Of a DNA stretch of 64,000 bases, positions 30,612 to 43,300 are shown piece after piece. The DNA is from Pyrenopolyporus hunteri. Its lineage: Eukaryota; Ascomycota; Sordariomycetes; Xylariales; Hypoxylaceae. The translations under genes and the position numbers were made by a program. The notes beneath the pieces were generated by a model, which saw only the letters and a list, made by a program, of their open reading frames with translations, did no database searches and was not told where the DNA came from. Every line of letters starts with the position of its first letter. The first letter of the stretch is position 1. The DNA lies in NCBI GenBank assembly GCA_902806595.1, contig CADCXC010000035.1:1984001-2048000 (forward strand), given 5' to 3'.

Positions 30612-31649
30612 ATGGGATCGGGGAAAGTGGAGGTCATACAGTACCTTGTCGACACTCGGGGTCTATGGCCCGGGGCGACTAAGACGAAGGACCTCGAGAG
30701 AGAAGTATGAGCCATTTATATAAAGCTTTATTTACCCTACGAAGAGTCAAGTAAAATAAAATCATTAACAAGAGCCTAGGCATCGCGCGCATTAGCACTC
30801 CTCACCGATGAAGAAAGAAAGGCCGTTCTGCGTTATTACTTCGTGGCCGATGCGAAGACGTCGCTCGCCTCGCACCTGCTGAAGCACTGGGTCGTCAGCA
30901 AATACGCCGGCGTCCCGTGGTGGCAGACCAAGCTGACGCGGGACGGGAACACCAAGCCCATCTTCGTAGACCCGGCCACGGGCAAGCAGCCCGTCGCGTT
31001 CAACGTCAGCCACCAGGCCGGCATCGTGGCCCTCGTCGCCGTGGCCGGGTACGACGGCCGGGTCGACGTCGGGACGGACGTGGTGTGCACGAGCGAGCGC
31101 CGCGCCCGCGACCACCGCGTCATCAACACGGAGGGCTGGCCGCAGTTCGTCGACATGCACGCCGACGTGTTCGGGCGGTCCGAGGCGGACTACCTCAAGA
31201 GCGACCTGCTGAGCACGCAGCCGGGGCTGCCGCCGCTCGCGCGCAGCGACGAGATGGTCGACTTCAAGCTGCGCTGCTTCTACACGCTGTGGTGCCTGCG
31301 CGAGGCCTACGTGAAGATGACGGGCGAGGCGCTCCTGGCGCCGTGGCTGAAGGACCTGGAGTTCAAGCACTTCCGGCCGCCGCACCCGGGCCGGGGCTTC
31401 GTGCAGCTGCCGGACGGCGAGGTCGTCGAGAAGCAGGAGGTCATCAAGGACCACGAGGTCCTGTTCCACGGGAACAGGGTCGACGACGCGAATATCGTCT
31501 TGCGCTCCCTGGGCCCGGACTACATGACCTGCTCGGCTGTTCGCACGCCGGACCGCAAGGAAGATGCGCTGAGCTGGGATCTAGGGCCTTACGAGTTTCT
31601 TACGATGGATCAGATCCTCGCCGATGCAGAGGCTAGGCTGGGAAGCTGA
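30612..31649 (+). CDS. 4'-phosphopantetheinyl transferase (Sfp/NpgA/Lys5 type)
   Basis: Two exons (30612-30704 and 30780-31649) give 320 residues. The enzyme moves phosphopantetheine from CoA to the conserved Ser of carrier proteins, activating polyketide synthases, peptide synthetases and aminoadipate reductase for lysine. Exon 1 carries the fungal N-terminus QYLVDTRGLWPGATKTKDLE. Exon 2 begins just after an in-frame TAG, which marks the acceptor, and continues LLTDEERKAVLRYYFVADAKTSLASHLLKH. Downstream are FNVSHQAGIVAL, VDVGTDVV (D131, metal ligand) and WCLREAYVK (E206 and K210, the W-x3-E-A-x2-K catalytic motif). In Aspergillus one such enzyme serves both lysine and secondary metabolism. 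No biosynthetic cluster is visible here, so this is probably the general enzyme. Confidence 0.93.
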
Positions 31650-33047
31650 TTTGCTGATGTGGGAGGTACCTAAATGTAGGTATTGCGAGATCTACGGAGT
31701 TGAATTTCTAAGACACGGCGCAAGCGTGCATTTTCAGCTATGACCGTCCTCACGGGGCCACCGAGTTTCAATATTTCCACAAGTCATTAGACCACACCTC
31801 CTCTACGGTTGTATCTCGAGTGCCCGCCTTGTACCTACCCGCCGGTCCTACAATAGGTAGTAGGTAGTAGATTCTGCGGAGTTCCCACCAGCCCAAAGTA
31901 GGCGGATTGTGTTGCGTTTGATACCTTTCCCATAGGCGCTGAAGGGGGGTTATGGTCACATCGCTTTGCACCCGACTGCTGCAGAGTGACGGCAGTATGC
32001 GCCAGATGATCTTCGTCCCAACTGCCCAACAAGATAAGATCATTTTGTGGCACTCGGGTTCATCGTGATGTTTGTCGACGTACTTCGCCCGTTTGACTAC
32101 TTATAGTAATACATATGTATTAATGTATGTATTAATATGCTAGGGCGCGGGATAGATTTATAGTTATTCTCATGTCACCGGCCAACTACACCGTGTTTGG
32201 CTTTCGCCACCTACTATCGGGCCCCGGTTGAGTGATTAGATTAAACTCTGGCTCAAGTCTGTGAACAGTATCGAATGTTGTGCGACGGCGACGGTTCCGC
32301 GACAGGTCCCAGAGCATATTCTCTTAGCTGCGCGGGGTACGGTACGATATAGGAAGTCACATTGTATACTAACCTTCATGCCAGGCCCCTTAGCTTGAAG
32401 TTTACTGCTTAGGATAGAGACTTAATAGCTTAATAGATAGGTAGGTAGGTACTTAGTAATTAGTTGATGGATACTGTTGGTTTGCGAATGCCGTGCCTCT
32501 AAATTAGTGCATACATGTAAGTATATACATAGGTACCTACCTACCTATGTACCTGGTAGGACTCGAAATAGACCAATTTAGTGCAGTCACGGTACAGCAC
32601 TGTACAGAGGTACTGTACGTTGTACGTGTCTTTATCGTGGCTTGGGTGATTGGTGGTGGGGAAACGTCCCTCCAGGGATTGGCGACTACGAATTTCCGTG
32701 ACGGGGGAAGGAAAGCTGCACACTTTGGGAACATTCAAGCTAAAACAACTTGGATCCAAAAACGTCATTTTAGGCGTCGAGGGGGGGAAATGCCTGTCTT
32801 TGTGCAAAAAAAAGAGACACCCGTTAAACATTCAGACTCCTAATCTTATCATTTCTAACTGCCTAAACACTGCCCTCTCGTCGTCTAGGTATTCCTTCTA
32901 ATTCTCATCCTTGCCCCCCTCGTTGAGTATGCTGTTTTAACATCGTTTTTTCGCCCGTCGATTTCTTACTACCAACCTTCGTTGAACGACCGATTTGTTA
33001 ATCTGCTATTTGGTGCCGAAAGGTACCAAAACACCGTCTAGTTCAAG
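31650..33047. other. Spacer upstream of OSBP-related gene
   Basis: It contains GGTA/TACC tracts at 32436-32452 and 32530-32554 and the fungal-style leader before 33048. Overlapping frames on both strands at 32541-32843 resemble nothing known. No gene is supported. Confidence 0.55.
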
Positions 33048-36000
33048 ATGTCGGACGCCGGAGAGAGGTAAGCTAATTTCCATCCATCGAATTCGCCACC
33101 TACGTACAAGCATCGCATTCTGCCATTGATCCGTCCCGCTTCCCTGACGGGACTTGGCTCGACGTTGGGTTACGCGGCAGTGGTAGCGGTAGCGCTGAAG
33201 TGCCACCCAGATAGCTGACTCGCTTTGACAGCACCCAGCACAAGAGGTCCAAGTCCACGGCCCTCTCTCTCCTCCGACGAAAAGATAAGGATAATAATCG
33301 TAATGATGACGACGCTGTTTCTGAAGACGGATCGCAAACCTCAGGACTTGCCTCACATCCAACCGCGACCACCTCTGCCCCCGCCGTCCCTATGTCCCAC
33401 CAGAACTCCGCCAAGGGCCACACTCAGAAGATGTCGCTTGGCCGTATCCCCACGCGCGAGCCCGGTTCTCTGACCCCAAGTCGATCCCACAACTCCACAG
33501 CCGAAAAGGGCTCTTCCCTCGAACAGTCCGTCCGCAAATTTCGAATCGTCGAGGCCCTACGAAGCGGTAATACAGCTGCCATTTCCAAGGCCATCAGAGA
33601 GACATCGGAATCAGGGCCCCGCGCGAGTACGTCTTCCGTGAACGGCGCAACCCCTGTGCCATTGGAAGACACTACGGTTCTCCACCTTGCTATTCAGTGC
33701 GCCGAGTACGACGTCGTCGAATACGTCCTATCCGACGGCGCCGGATATATCGATATTAATGCTAGGGATAAGGACGGAAACTCACCCCTACATATTGCCG
33801 CCTCTCAAGGGCGCGCCCCGGTGGTTCGCCTGTTGCTGGAGCAGAAAGATATTAACGATGCCATTGCAAATAACCAGGGAAAGCTCCCTCTGGATGTGGC
33901 ACGAAGCCCCGATATCTTCCAGCAGCTACAACTTGCGAGGACCTTATTCGTACAGGATAAAGTCAAGCAGGTTCAGGATCTTGTGCGGAGAGGGGCTTAT
34001 GACACGCTTGGTCAGGTCCTCGAGGAACCCCGCGTCAAGACAATCCTAGACATCAATAGTATTGAGTTGCCTTGTGACCCAGTCACTGTTCAGGCAGGGG
34101 GGACACTACTGCATGAGGCGGCCCGCAAGAGGGATACGAAGTTAATCCAAGCTCTTCTCCTCCACGGCGCTGACCCGTTCCAACGGGACCGCAAAGGCAA
34201 ACTACCTCAGCAGGTCACCAACGACGATGTTACGCGGGCGATGCTCAAGCGGTCACCTGCTGCGGTAGCCGCCCAACGGGGCATTCAGGAGAAGGCGGTC
34301 CTGGGGCACGCAGCCTCGCAGGGTGGGCCGGGATCAGCTGTCACAGGAGATCCGCTGGCTAGTCGTGAGCCGCAGATGAAAGGTTATCTCAAGAAGTGGA
34401 CAAATTACCGCAAAGGTTACCAGCTGCGTTGGTTCGTTCTCGAGAACGGCGTTCTGAGCTATTATAAGCATCAGGACGACGCAGAAAACGCCTGTCGAGG
34501 TGCCATTAGCATGCGAATCGCCAGACTCTACATGAGCCCGGAAGAGAAGACGAAGTTCGAGATCATCGGAAAATCTTCCGTCAAGTACACCTTGAAAGCA
34601 AACCACGAAGTCGAGGCTAAACGATGGTTCTGGGCTTTAAATAACGCGATCCAGTGGATGAAAGATCAAGCAAAGCAGGAGGAACGACAGAAGGCACAGA
34701 GTGCTGAGATGCTACGCCAGGCTCGTGACAGCCTTACGAAGCCCTTGGAACCGTCCATCACCGATTCACACAGCGACGCCGCTAGCACCGGGGAACCTAG
34801 GAGTAGTGTGCAGCTTTCCCGTCTTTCATCGGTAAAGGTCGCTGGTTCGCGTACAGCAGTATCCCGTGCTAGTACCTCTGGTAGTGTTGACGACGAATTC
34901 GTGGAGGCTGGCAGTCCGGAAGCCAAAGGACAGAGTACCGGTGCACCAACAGTGCCTGGCGAGGTTGATGACGACGACGAGGATGAGTACATAGATCATT
35001 CGAGCCGAGGCGAAGCTCCGACAGCGACCAAGGACGCCTTCAACATTACCGCGCAATCAGCAAGACTCCAGCTAGACACCCTAGCTTCCGTGAGCGCAGC
35101 ATTACAGGCGGAAGCCTCCCGGAATCCATCTCTATCACTCGCAGATCCCAAAGCAGCGCAGGCACTTGCGACGTACGACGCAGCGATCCGAAGCCTGAAG
35201 GGACTTATGGGGGACCTTCTCAGAATATCAAAGGACCGCGACGCCCACTGGCAGTACCGTCTAGAGCAAGAAATCGAGATGAGACGAATGTGGGAGGAGA
35301 GCATGGCTAAGGTGGCTGCGGAGCAGGAGATCTTGGAAGCAAGAGTCAGCGAAGCCGAAACAAAGCGCAAGTTAGCCAAGCGGGCTCTTCGCGAAGTCAT
35401 CGGCAGCACTGGCGACTCCCGACCTTTGACTAGAGATAGTTTCCATGCTGTACGTACTGAGGCATCTGGTACGAATGATGAAGATGTCCCCGACGTATTA
35501 CATTCGCCGTCGATAAAGAGCGTGGGGCGTAGGTCGACCATACTCTCGCACGCTATTGAGATCTCGGATGATTCCGAATCGGAGCAAGAGGAGTTTTTCG
35601 ATGCGGTGGACGCTGGAGAAGTTGATGTGGAACCGATGCCCCCATCCGATATTGTGCCAGCCGCCGATGCGAGCCAAGGTGTCGTCGTATCGGGTGTAGA
35701 TGTCAGCAGCGCCTTCAGAGGTTATGAAAATGGCCTAAGGACGAGGCTCAAGTTAGACGAAGATAACCGGCCAAAGATCGGTCTTTGGGTAAGTTTACCA
35801 ATAATTCCAAGTGGGAATTGGGTTACTAATCCTCGTCCTAGGGTATTTTGAAGTCGATGATTGGCAAGGACATGACGAAAATGACTCTTCCGGTATCGTT
35901 CAACGAGCCGACGTCTCTACTGTATCGAACTGGTGAGGATATGGAGTATGCCGATCTCTTGGACATGGCAGCAGATCGGTCGGATTCGATTGAGCGTATG

Positions 36001-37017
36001 TTGTACGTTGCTGCCTTTGCGTCGAGTGAATTCGCCTCAACCATTGGTCGCGTCGCGAAGCCCTTCAACCCCCTTCTAGGCGAAACCTTCGAGTACGCAA
36101 GGCCTGACAAGGGCTATCGCTTTTTCATCGAGCAAGTCAGCCACCATCCGCCCATCGGGGCAGCGTATGCGGAATCCGCGAAGTGGACCTATTGGGGCGA
36201 GGCCAAGGTCGACTCTAGATTCTTGGGCAAGTCCTTTGATATCTATCATCTAGGTACTTGGTTTTTGAGATTGCGCCCCACGGCTGGCGGCAAGGAAGAT
36301 TTCTATACGTGGAAGAAGCCTAAATCGCAGGTGGTCGGCATCATCACCGGTAACCCAGTCGTGGACAACTACGGTCTCGTGGAAATCAAGAACTGGACGA
36401 CCGGAGAGACGTGTCTGTTGGATTTCAAACAGCGAGGCTGGAAGGCCTCGAGCGCCTACCAGCTCTCCGGAAAGATCCTTGACGCCGACGGCCGGCCGCG
36501 CATGAGCTTGGGTGGCCGGTGGAACTCCAAGATATACGCTCGCCTCACACCGGGCTTCGAGGCGGCCGTGGAAGAGCCGAAGGATACGCGGGGAAGCATT
36601 AGTGATCCCAGCCGAGCCTTCATAGTATGGGAGGCGAACCCCCGGCCCGAAGGCATCCCGTTCAATCTCACGCCATTCGTGCTCACTTTCAACCACATAG
36701 ACGACAACCTCAAGAAGTGGATCGCGCCGACGGACTCGAGATATCGGCCGGATCAGAGAGCGATGGAAGACGGCGAGTACGATTTAGCGGCGTCGGAGAA
36801 GAACCGGCTCGAGGAGGCGCAGCGAGCCAGACGAAAGATGAGACAGCAGACGGGTACCGAATTCACCCCTGCGTGGTTCGAGAGGGCAACATGTGAAGTC
36901 ACGGGCGTGGAGTACTGGAAGTTTAATGGCAAGTACTGGACACAGCGAGAAAAGTTCGGCAACGGAGACCCTCACGCGTGGGACGGCCTGGAGCCTATCT
37001 TCTCGTCCGAAGAGTAG
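33048..37017 (+). CDS. Oxysterol-binding protein, Osh1/Osh2-like (ankyrin, PH, FFAT, ORD)
   Basis: Three exons (33048-33067, 33232-35788, 35842-37017) give 1250 residues. The 20-base first exon encodes MSDAGES up to the split codon. Order of parts: a disordered Ser-rich N-terminus; ankyrin repeats (about 156-346, e.g. DGNSPLHIAASQGRAPVVRLLLEQ and GGTLLHEAARKRDTKLIQALLLHGADP); a PH domain (about 388-485, MKGYLKKWTNYRKGYQLRWFVLE to KRWFWALNNAIQWMKD); a coiled-coil stretch (QEEILEARVSEAETKRKL region); an FFAT motif EEFFDAVDAGE near 795-803 that should bind VAP proteins of the ER; and the lipid-binding ORD (about 859-1250) with the fingerprint EQVSHHPPI. Such proteins move sterol and PI4P at ER-Golgi or ER-vacuole contacts. 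The combination equals yeast Osh1/Osh2. Confidence 0.94.
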
Positions 37018-38292
37018 AGCAAGATGAATGGAATCCGGCAATGGGTGGTGGCTGTGGCCGTAGATCGTGTAGATGAATTGAAAACTTGCACACAAGGCCG
37101 CTAAACAAGTACCTGATGTACGGAATGCAGCATTACTTGCGTCGACGATGAATACGATAATCAACGGGCTCCCGACATAGTTTGGCGGTTCACTTGCAGA
37201 TATTAACAATCACTCTTACTACGATGAATGAGAATGGAACGGCCAAGTTATAAATCAATTAATTGGATTTCACGATATACGCGTATTCAGCTGCGCCGTC
37301 TCGTGGAAATAGGCAAGTATCGTCGTTGGGAGGAGAATTACCATGTAATTGCTACTATAGCTGCTATATCTTAAATTGCTGCCTAATACGAGCAGAACCT
37401 GTCACTTACATATGTCACTTACATATATCACGTAATTAATGCCTCTGCCTCGATCACAGCCCGGCCTTATCTTACATTACCTACCTACCTATGTAAAGTA
37501 CCACCTGTGTATTGTACCTATTTGTGGCGATCGGCCGGCATTTCGACTAAGGCGTACGAAGTACCGGGCTAGGAGCCCGGGACCCACACCCAATCCTAAT
37601 AAGGATAGACTTGTTTTTGTTCCGAGCCTCGGTAAAAAAATCTCAGGTCTGAAAGCACTGAAAGCTGGAAGAAGCCGTCGAAATCCCCAATCCCGTACAA
37701 AGCTGTAACGACGCTACGTATTATACATACCTAGGTAGGTACCCAGAGACGATTGGCCGGTAACCAATTACATGTACGCTTCGAGCTTATTCCCAAAGCC
37801 CACCCCTTCGGCTATCCCTTTTCTTTTCTCGCACGGCAAGGCGAACTCGCTCGCCGCATATGAGAGAGAAGAGGACGTTTCGATCCGGTTGTGGTTGTGA
37901 TGTCTCGGTACATTGGCTGAACTATCTACATACTTACCTACCTACTTATTATTAGAATTCCACGTTTGAGGAGGGTTTGTTCTATTATCTATTGCCTATT
38001 ATTGGTGTTACTACATACCCGATACCTAACATACCTATCTAATACGTCGTTCGCCCCTATAAGAGACGCGCGTGCTTTGATTGTTGGAAGTTGAGACCAG
38101 ATATATTACCTCCCTTTACCTTACTAAATCGGTCTTTATCGGGGATTCAGGAGCTGGCAAGTTCCGACGCGATCAACGCCAAACGCCACTGGCCACCTAA
38201 GGAGATCCGCGGGGAAGGAATCCGGATAGACAAACAAGAGGACGGGAATACGCAAGGACCGGGAGAGTAAACAGACGAACACCGCCGACGAA
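37018..38292. other. Spacer between OSBP gene and thioesterase gene
   Basis: AT-rich, with ACCT tracts at 37473-37490 and 37728-37743 and several TACCTACCTA motifs to 37955. No gene is supported. Confidence 0.55.
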
Positions 38293-40364
38293 ATGGGCGA
38301 ATTCCCTACGCTGGTTCGGCCGCCGCCGCTGGATACGTCCAAGGCCCCTATCGAGAACGCCCTCGAGCTAAGTGAGCTCAGCGTCATCGAACCTGTAAGG
38401 CTATACTCCTTTTATTCACGTCTGCTGTGCTACTATACGACATCTAGAGTACCTACCTACCCTGCCACCTACCCGATCCATCTATATCATGTAATTGTAT
38501 CGACGCCGCTGACTGATACATTCTGTTTGTCTCGGCCATAGGACCTCTTCACCAATACGCGCGAGCTCTGGCACCCTCCCGGCGCACGGGGGATCTTCGG
38601 TGGCGCCGTCATCGCTCAGACCTTGTCTGTACGTGAGACACCCTTCTCTGCTTTGCTTTGCTTTGCTTTGCCTCTGCTTGTCCGCCCTCCTCCATACGTT
38701 TGGCTCTGCTGCGGTGTGTGGTGTAGCCTGCTTCTCCTTCGCTTAATTTCGATCGATTTGGAAAATCCCCAGGTTTCGTTGAAATCTTGCTGCTGCTCTT
38801 TCGTGGCCTATATCCGCCTTGCTATCATGTTGTACAACCCCCTAACCGTCCACTCGCTCGCTTACCTACGCGGGTCCGTTTGTTAGTTGGATTGTCTGCC
38901 CCTTTTGCTGTTCGTTAGCCCATCCTTATAGGTACTGGCCCCATCGCCTGATCGTTCCCTCCGAGCGGAGATTCGGATGCAGCGCATCTTTCCGCCGCTT
39001 CGGCTTCGGGTCGGTCCTCGTGCCTCTTTCTCGGCGCGAGCCTCGCCTCCGTCGCGAACGCCCACGCCTCATCATACCCGTTTCGTCCAAATCTTCCCTC
39101 CCCACCCCTTCCTTCTCGTTCCCCCATGCCTTTCCCTACCTCGATCTCACCCGCATATGCATATGCGGGAAAAGGCGGGACCGGAGATGCTGAATTGGGA
39201 GGGCCACGGGACGGTCTTACCCACCGTTACTCGCTGCCCTATGCGCCCACGTCCCTACGCACCTAATATCACGCAGCAAAAGCCGTCAGCTTACCCCACA
39301 ACCACCCAACCACCCAACCAACCCAACAACCCGAGTCGCTCAAGCAACCGTTCGCTAACCCCAACCCCCCTGCGAAACCACAGGCAGCCCAGCGAACCGT
39401 CCCCGATGACTTCGTAGTACACTCGTACCACTGCTTCTTCGTGCTCGCGGGCGACTCCACCGTGCCCATCCTGTACCACGTCGAGCGCGTGCGCGAGGGC
39501 CGGTCCTTCTGCACGCGCACGGTGCAAGCGCGGCAGCGCGGCCGCGCCATCCTCACCGTGACGTGCTCGTTCGTGCGCGAGGGCAGCGGCGGCGCGCAGA
39601 CCGTCTCCCACGCGACCCCGCTGCCGGCCGAGGCGCTGGCCCAGGCGCCGCCGGACGACTTCCAGGACCCGCCGTTCCTGCGCCGCGGCAGCGTCCCGTT
39701 CCAGGGCTACATGTGCCGGGGCCCGGCGGACGACGGGACGCCGCCCGAGGCGAAGCGCGTGCACCAGTGGGTGCGGGCGCGGGGCGCGATCAGCGAGGCG
39801 GGCGGGCTGCGCGCGCACCTCTGCGCGCTGGCGTACGTCAGCGACTCGTACTTCATCGGCACCGTGCCCCGCATCCACCGGCTGTGGCGGTACGGGGTGC
39901 GGCCGCGCGACGTGGGCGGGCTGGACCCGGACGTGCGCGCGTACCTCGAGCGGCTGAACGAGTGGGAGGGCTACGGCACGCTGGAGAGCGTCGCGGACCG
40001 GCCCCAGGTCGGCATGATGGTCTCGCTGGACCACTCGATCTACTTCCACAACCCGCGCCGCGTCAAGGCCGACGAGTGGATGTTCGTCGAGATGCAGAGC
40101 CCCTGGGCGGGCGACGGGAGGGGCCTCGTCGTCCAGAGGGTTTGGAGCCGCGACGGCACGTTGTTGGCTACCGCTTTTCAGGAGGTGAGTTCGAGTCGAG
40201 GTGCTGTGTTTTAGGGGGGGCCCCTTTTCCCTTTTTAGGGCGTTTTGTTTTGGTGAGCGGGATGATGGTTGGCTAATTAGTGTGTATAGGGCGTTGTGAG
40301 GTTGAGGCAGACGGATAAGGATGAGGGGCAGGAGGAGAAGGAGAAGGCAAAGGCGAAGTTGTAA
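38293..40364 (+). CDS. TES1: Acyl-CoA thioesterase II (TesB/ACOT8 type), probably peroxisomal
   Basis: Four exons (38293-38394, 38542-38628, 39384-40184, 40290-40364) give 354 residues, all joined in phase 0. The enzyme hydrolyses acyl-CoA to free fatty acid and CoA in connection with peroxisomal beta-oxidation. It has two hot-dog domains: the first with RELWHPPGARGIFGGAVIAQTL, AAQRTVPDDFVVHSYHCFFV and a GRSFCTRTVQARQ strand; the second with MVSLDHSIYFHNP and the terminal ATAFQEGVVRL strand. The last residues are KAKAKL, and AKL is an accepted PTS1 peroxisomal signal. Intron 2 is 755 bases, very large for this kind of fungus, and I find no missing exon because both sides join inside conserved sequence. 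If intron 3 were retained the protein would stop after QEVSSSRGAVF and lose the signal. Confidence 0.92.
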
Positions 40365-43300
40365 TATCGGCATACTGAGCTGGCTTTTCCTTTTTTCAGG
40401 GGGTAGGTAGATGATAAGAGGTAAGGGGTAATGTTACGCTGAAATAGACCTGGCGAAGGTGGACGTTGCATGATGATCAACAGTAATAGATCTGGTCCTG
40501 TAGAATAACGTTATAGACTGTTAACTCTATTAATATCCATCATAGCATAATAGAAGTTCGATGCAAGTTTCGACGGCCACGCCGATGCGACGCCGGACTG
40601 GGAGACGGACAAGCGGGTAGAAGTGAATGGTTGAACTACAGCTGAAAATCAGCATAGACGATAATGCCCGTGGACGGGTCGAGTCGTCAGACGGGTATTC
40701 CCGCCGTGCACATTGTATGTATGCCATTGGCCTTGTTAAACTTATATCCTCGGCTCATTCCGGCGTTCAGGAAGTTATTTTATCACGGATGCCTCGAATT
40801 AAGTACCCGTACCTATCGCAGCTGAGGGCTCCACGCATGCGCCGAAGGTTCTACCGTAGGGTAAGTCGTAGGTAGTAGTAGTACCCAGGTAGGTAGGTAG
40901 CCATGTATGTATGTAGGTAATGTACGTGTCTATGCATGTCAACGCGGGATTATTCATCGGCACGAAGGGTACCTGCTTGAACCTCGAGGTATCGCCGTGT
41001 TCGCTCGCGTCGTGCATGGAAGTATCGTATGTACAATAGCGAATTGTGGGTTGCAGGACACGCACGGCGAACGGACGGGATTATGGGGCTCGTTTGAAGA
41101 AATGTTTATTAGTTCTGATTTGCCTTTGCCGAATTAGATACGTAACGCGTGGTGAGGCTCTAGACGCTCGTTAGGCGTGCGGCTTCGGAACGTTCGCCGA
41201 AGTCTGGAAACTAGACGGAATAATTCTCGAATGCGAAATCAGATGGGTGGGTATCTATCTTTTCCTCTGCCGGCATGGGACTTACTGATAATAATGCATG
41301 TTCACGTATTGGATCGCAGCTTGGCGGCGGTTACTGGGTTGGGATTATGACGTAGTTTGTATCAATATATTACAGACATCGTATTGCCAGAGATGAGTGA
41401 AGAGTGGTAGGCTAGAGGTGATACAGGGGAAGAGTTGAATTACGTTCAGCGTTCGACATCGTGAACTTATCGGTATTCACTTCAATGACGTCATGTGAAG
41501 TAGCTGCCTCTTATCTAGAACCTTTTTTATTACCTTTCTTTTTAGTCTGGAAATGTTCGAAGATGAAAATTTGCGAGCCTCACTTTTTTTTCTCTTTCTA
41601 CTACAGTCTCGCTCGGAAGGAAACTATTGATGAGGGCCAAGATAATTCCAGAGTCGCAATGCCGAGGATAAGACGCCGATCTATAGGGGATGAAAATCTC
41701 TGCTGGCGCCCACCGGCGAAATTTTGCCCGCTGTCATCGTGAAACAAGTCATCGGACGATGTCGCCGTTCGGTAGGGATGTTTGAATTTTTTCGTTTCTA
41801 CCCGGTTGACTCGACTCTTGGCAGGGCCCGGAGTCCTCAAGGAGAAATCTCGGTGATGTGGTGAACGCACAGCACCGCTAAATCACTCACTACGTCGCGC
41901 TATCGGAACGAAGCTCCATCAGAAGCTGTCAAACTTTTCTCTTAATCCGCTGCGAAGTCGATGTTTCTTCACCGTACTGGCTAGGGATAGCCCTGCAGCC
42001 CACGCCGCCTTACTCGTTTTCAGCTTGTGCTAGCCCCGTCCATTCAGAGGTTGCCGTTGTGAAGCTTTGCTAGAGACGGCCCGATGGGGGTCGGAATAGT
42101 AGGTACCCTAGCTGATGACTCCTATACCGTGTATATAGGTAGTGTGTCGCATCCACTCGTTAGGCAGAGCCGCGGTATTCCCACGTGGCGGGTATATCGC
42201 GCTGATCTAGGTACTGTACTTATGTCTTCGGCATAGAGACGACAGTCGTCGCATAAAGAGTAGAAGGCTATTGGCAGGGGCTGAATATATCCCTTCTGAT
42301 GCGGTAGCCATCATTGGTTTGATGAATATCTATGAAAAGACGATTACGTGTTCCTTTCATACGTCGACGCACAACTCACTTACGTGTAGTTTTGTGGCTG
42401 TTAGGTAGTGATGGTCGAGCACGGCGGACGGAGTATTCCATATGAACTGGGTCCGGCCTGTGTTAGTCAGGGATACTAAATCGGCATACCTAGCCCCTGT
42501 TACTAGAAGCCAACATCGATAATATAAAACGGAGTCTCAAATTTCACGTGCCGCAAATAAAACAGCAGGACGGCCCTCTTATTCGGCGATATTGAAAGCC
42601 GATGTTGGTGGGCGTTCCCCGCTACGTGATGTATGCCCAAGTTAAGTAAGGCACGGCACTGGCAACGTCTCAAGCGCAAGGAGTCCATCGCGAAAAAGAA
42701 AAAGGGGATCGCTAACATGGCGTGTATTTGGGCGTCACGGTATTAGAACCGGGATTCGGGCGGTCGAACCTCGAAGTCCCCGCCAGCACAATCGAAGCTC
42801 GGAGTTGAACTCGATCCGCTATGCGTTGTAACCCTAAGTCACTCCCAAGTTCCGCAGAGAATGGGAGAGTTCCTAGGCAAAAGCTAAATGGCATCAAGCA
42901 TTCGTCCCACTAGGGCTGACCCACGTTCCATGGACCATCGTGAATGATTAAAGGATTTCCTGGGGCCTAGGAAATGGACATCTCTGCATAGGTATGTACC
43001 TAGGTAGGTAAACATATACCTTGACCTATGTATGTGAGCACACCTTTATGGTCCATGCAGTGGAACCCAAACATGATTCACCAAGGGCCTCTCATATGTT
43101 CCCGTACCCAAGACATGGAGGTGCGTAGGTGTAGTATCCTGCCTGGGTACCTGGTAAATAACTAGCCTTATAGGACGGCTTTAGTGACATAGGCTACCAA
43201 GTCACGGTGAAGCTAGGTAATTACGTTGCTCATCCATATATATTGAGATACATGTTGTTTCATCCGCTTTAGAGCTATACAACCTTTCGCGCTCACGGAG

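Noticed and set aside
30792..31636. Long alternative frames over the phosphopantetheinyl transferase gene
   Set aside because: Gly/Arg/Ala-rich translations caused by high GC; only the frame with WCLREAYVK and FNVSHQ has family motifs.
29657..31650. Secondary-metabolite cluster around the phosphopantetheinyl transferase
   Set aside because: Neighbouring genes are a small acidic protein, ADE1 and an OSBP; no synthase, tailoring enzyme or cluster regulator adjoins it.
32541..32843. Frames of about 95 codons on both strands
   Set aside because: Overlap in opposite orientation without motifs; inside an AT-rich spacer.
39291..40373. 360-codon frame on the minus strand over the thioesterase gene
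   Set aside because: It is rich in Arg, Ala and Leu as expected for the antisense of a high-GC coding exon; the sense strand carries clear hot-dog motifs.
42712..42897. GGTTCGACC-like segment resembling a tRNA T arm (minus strand)
   Set aside because: No acceptor stem, D arm or anticodon arm can be folded around it.
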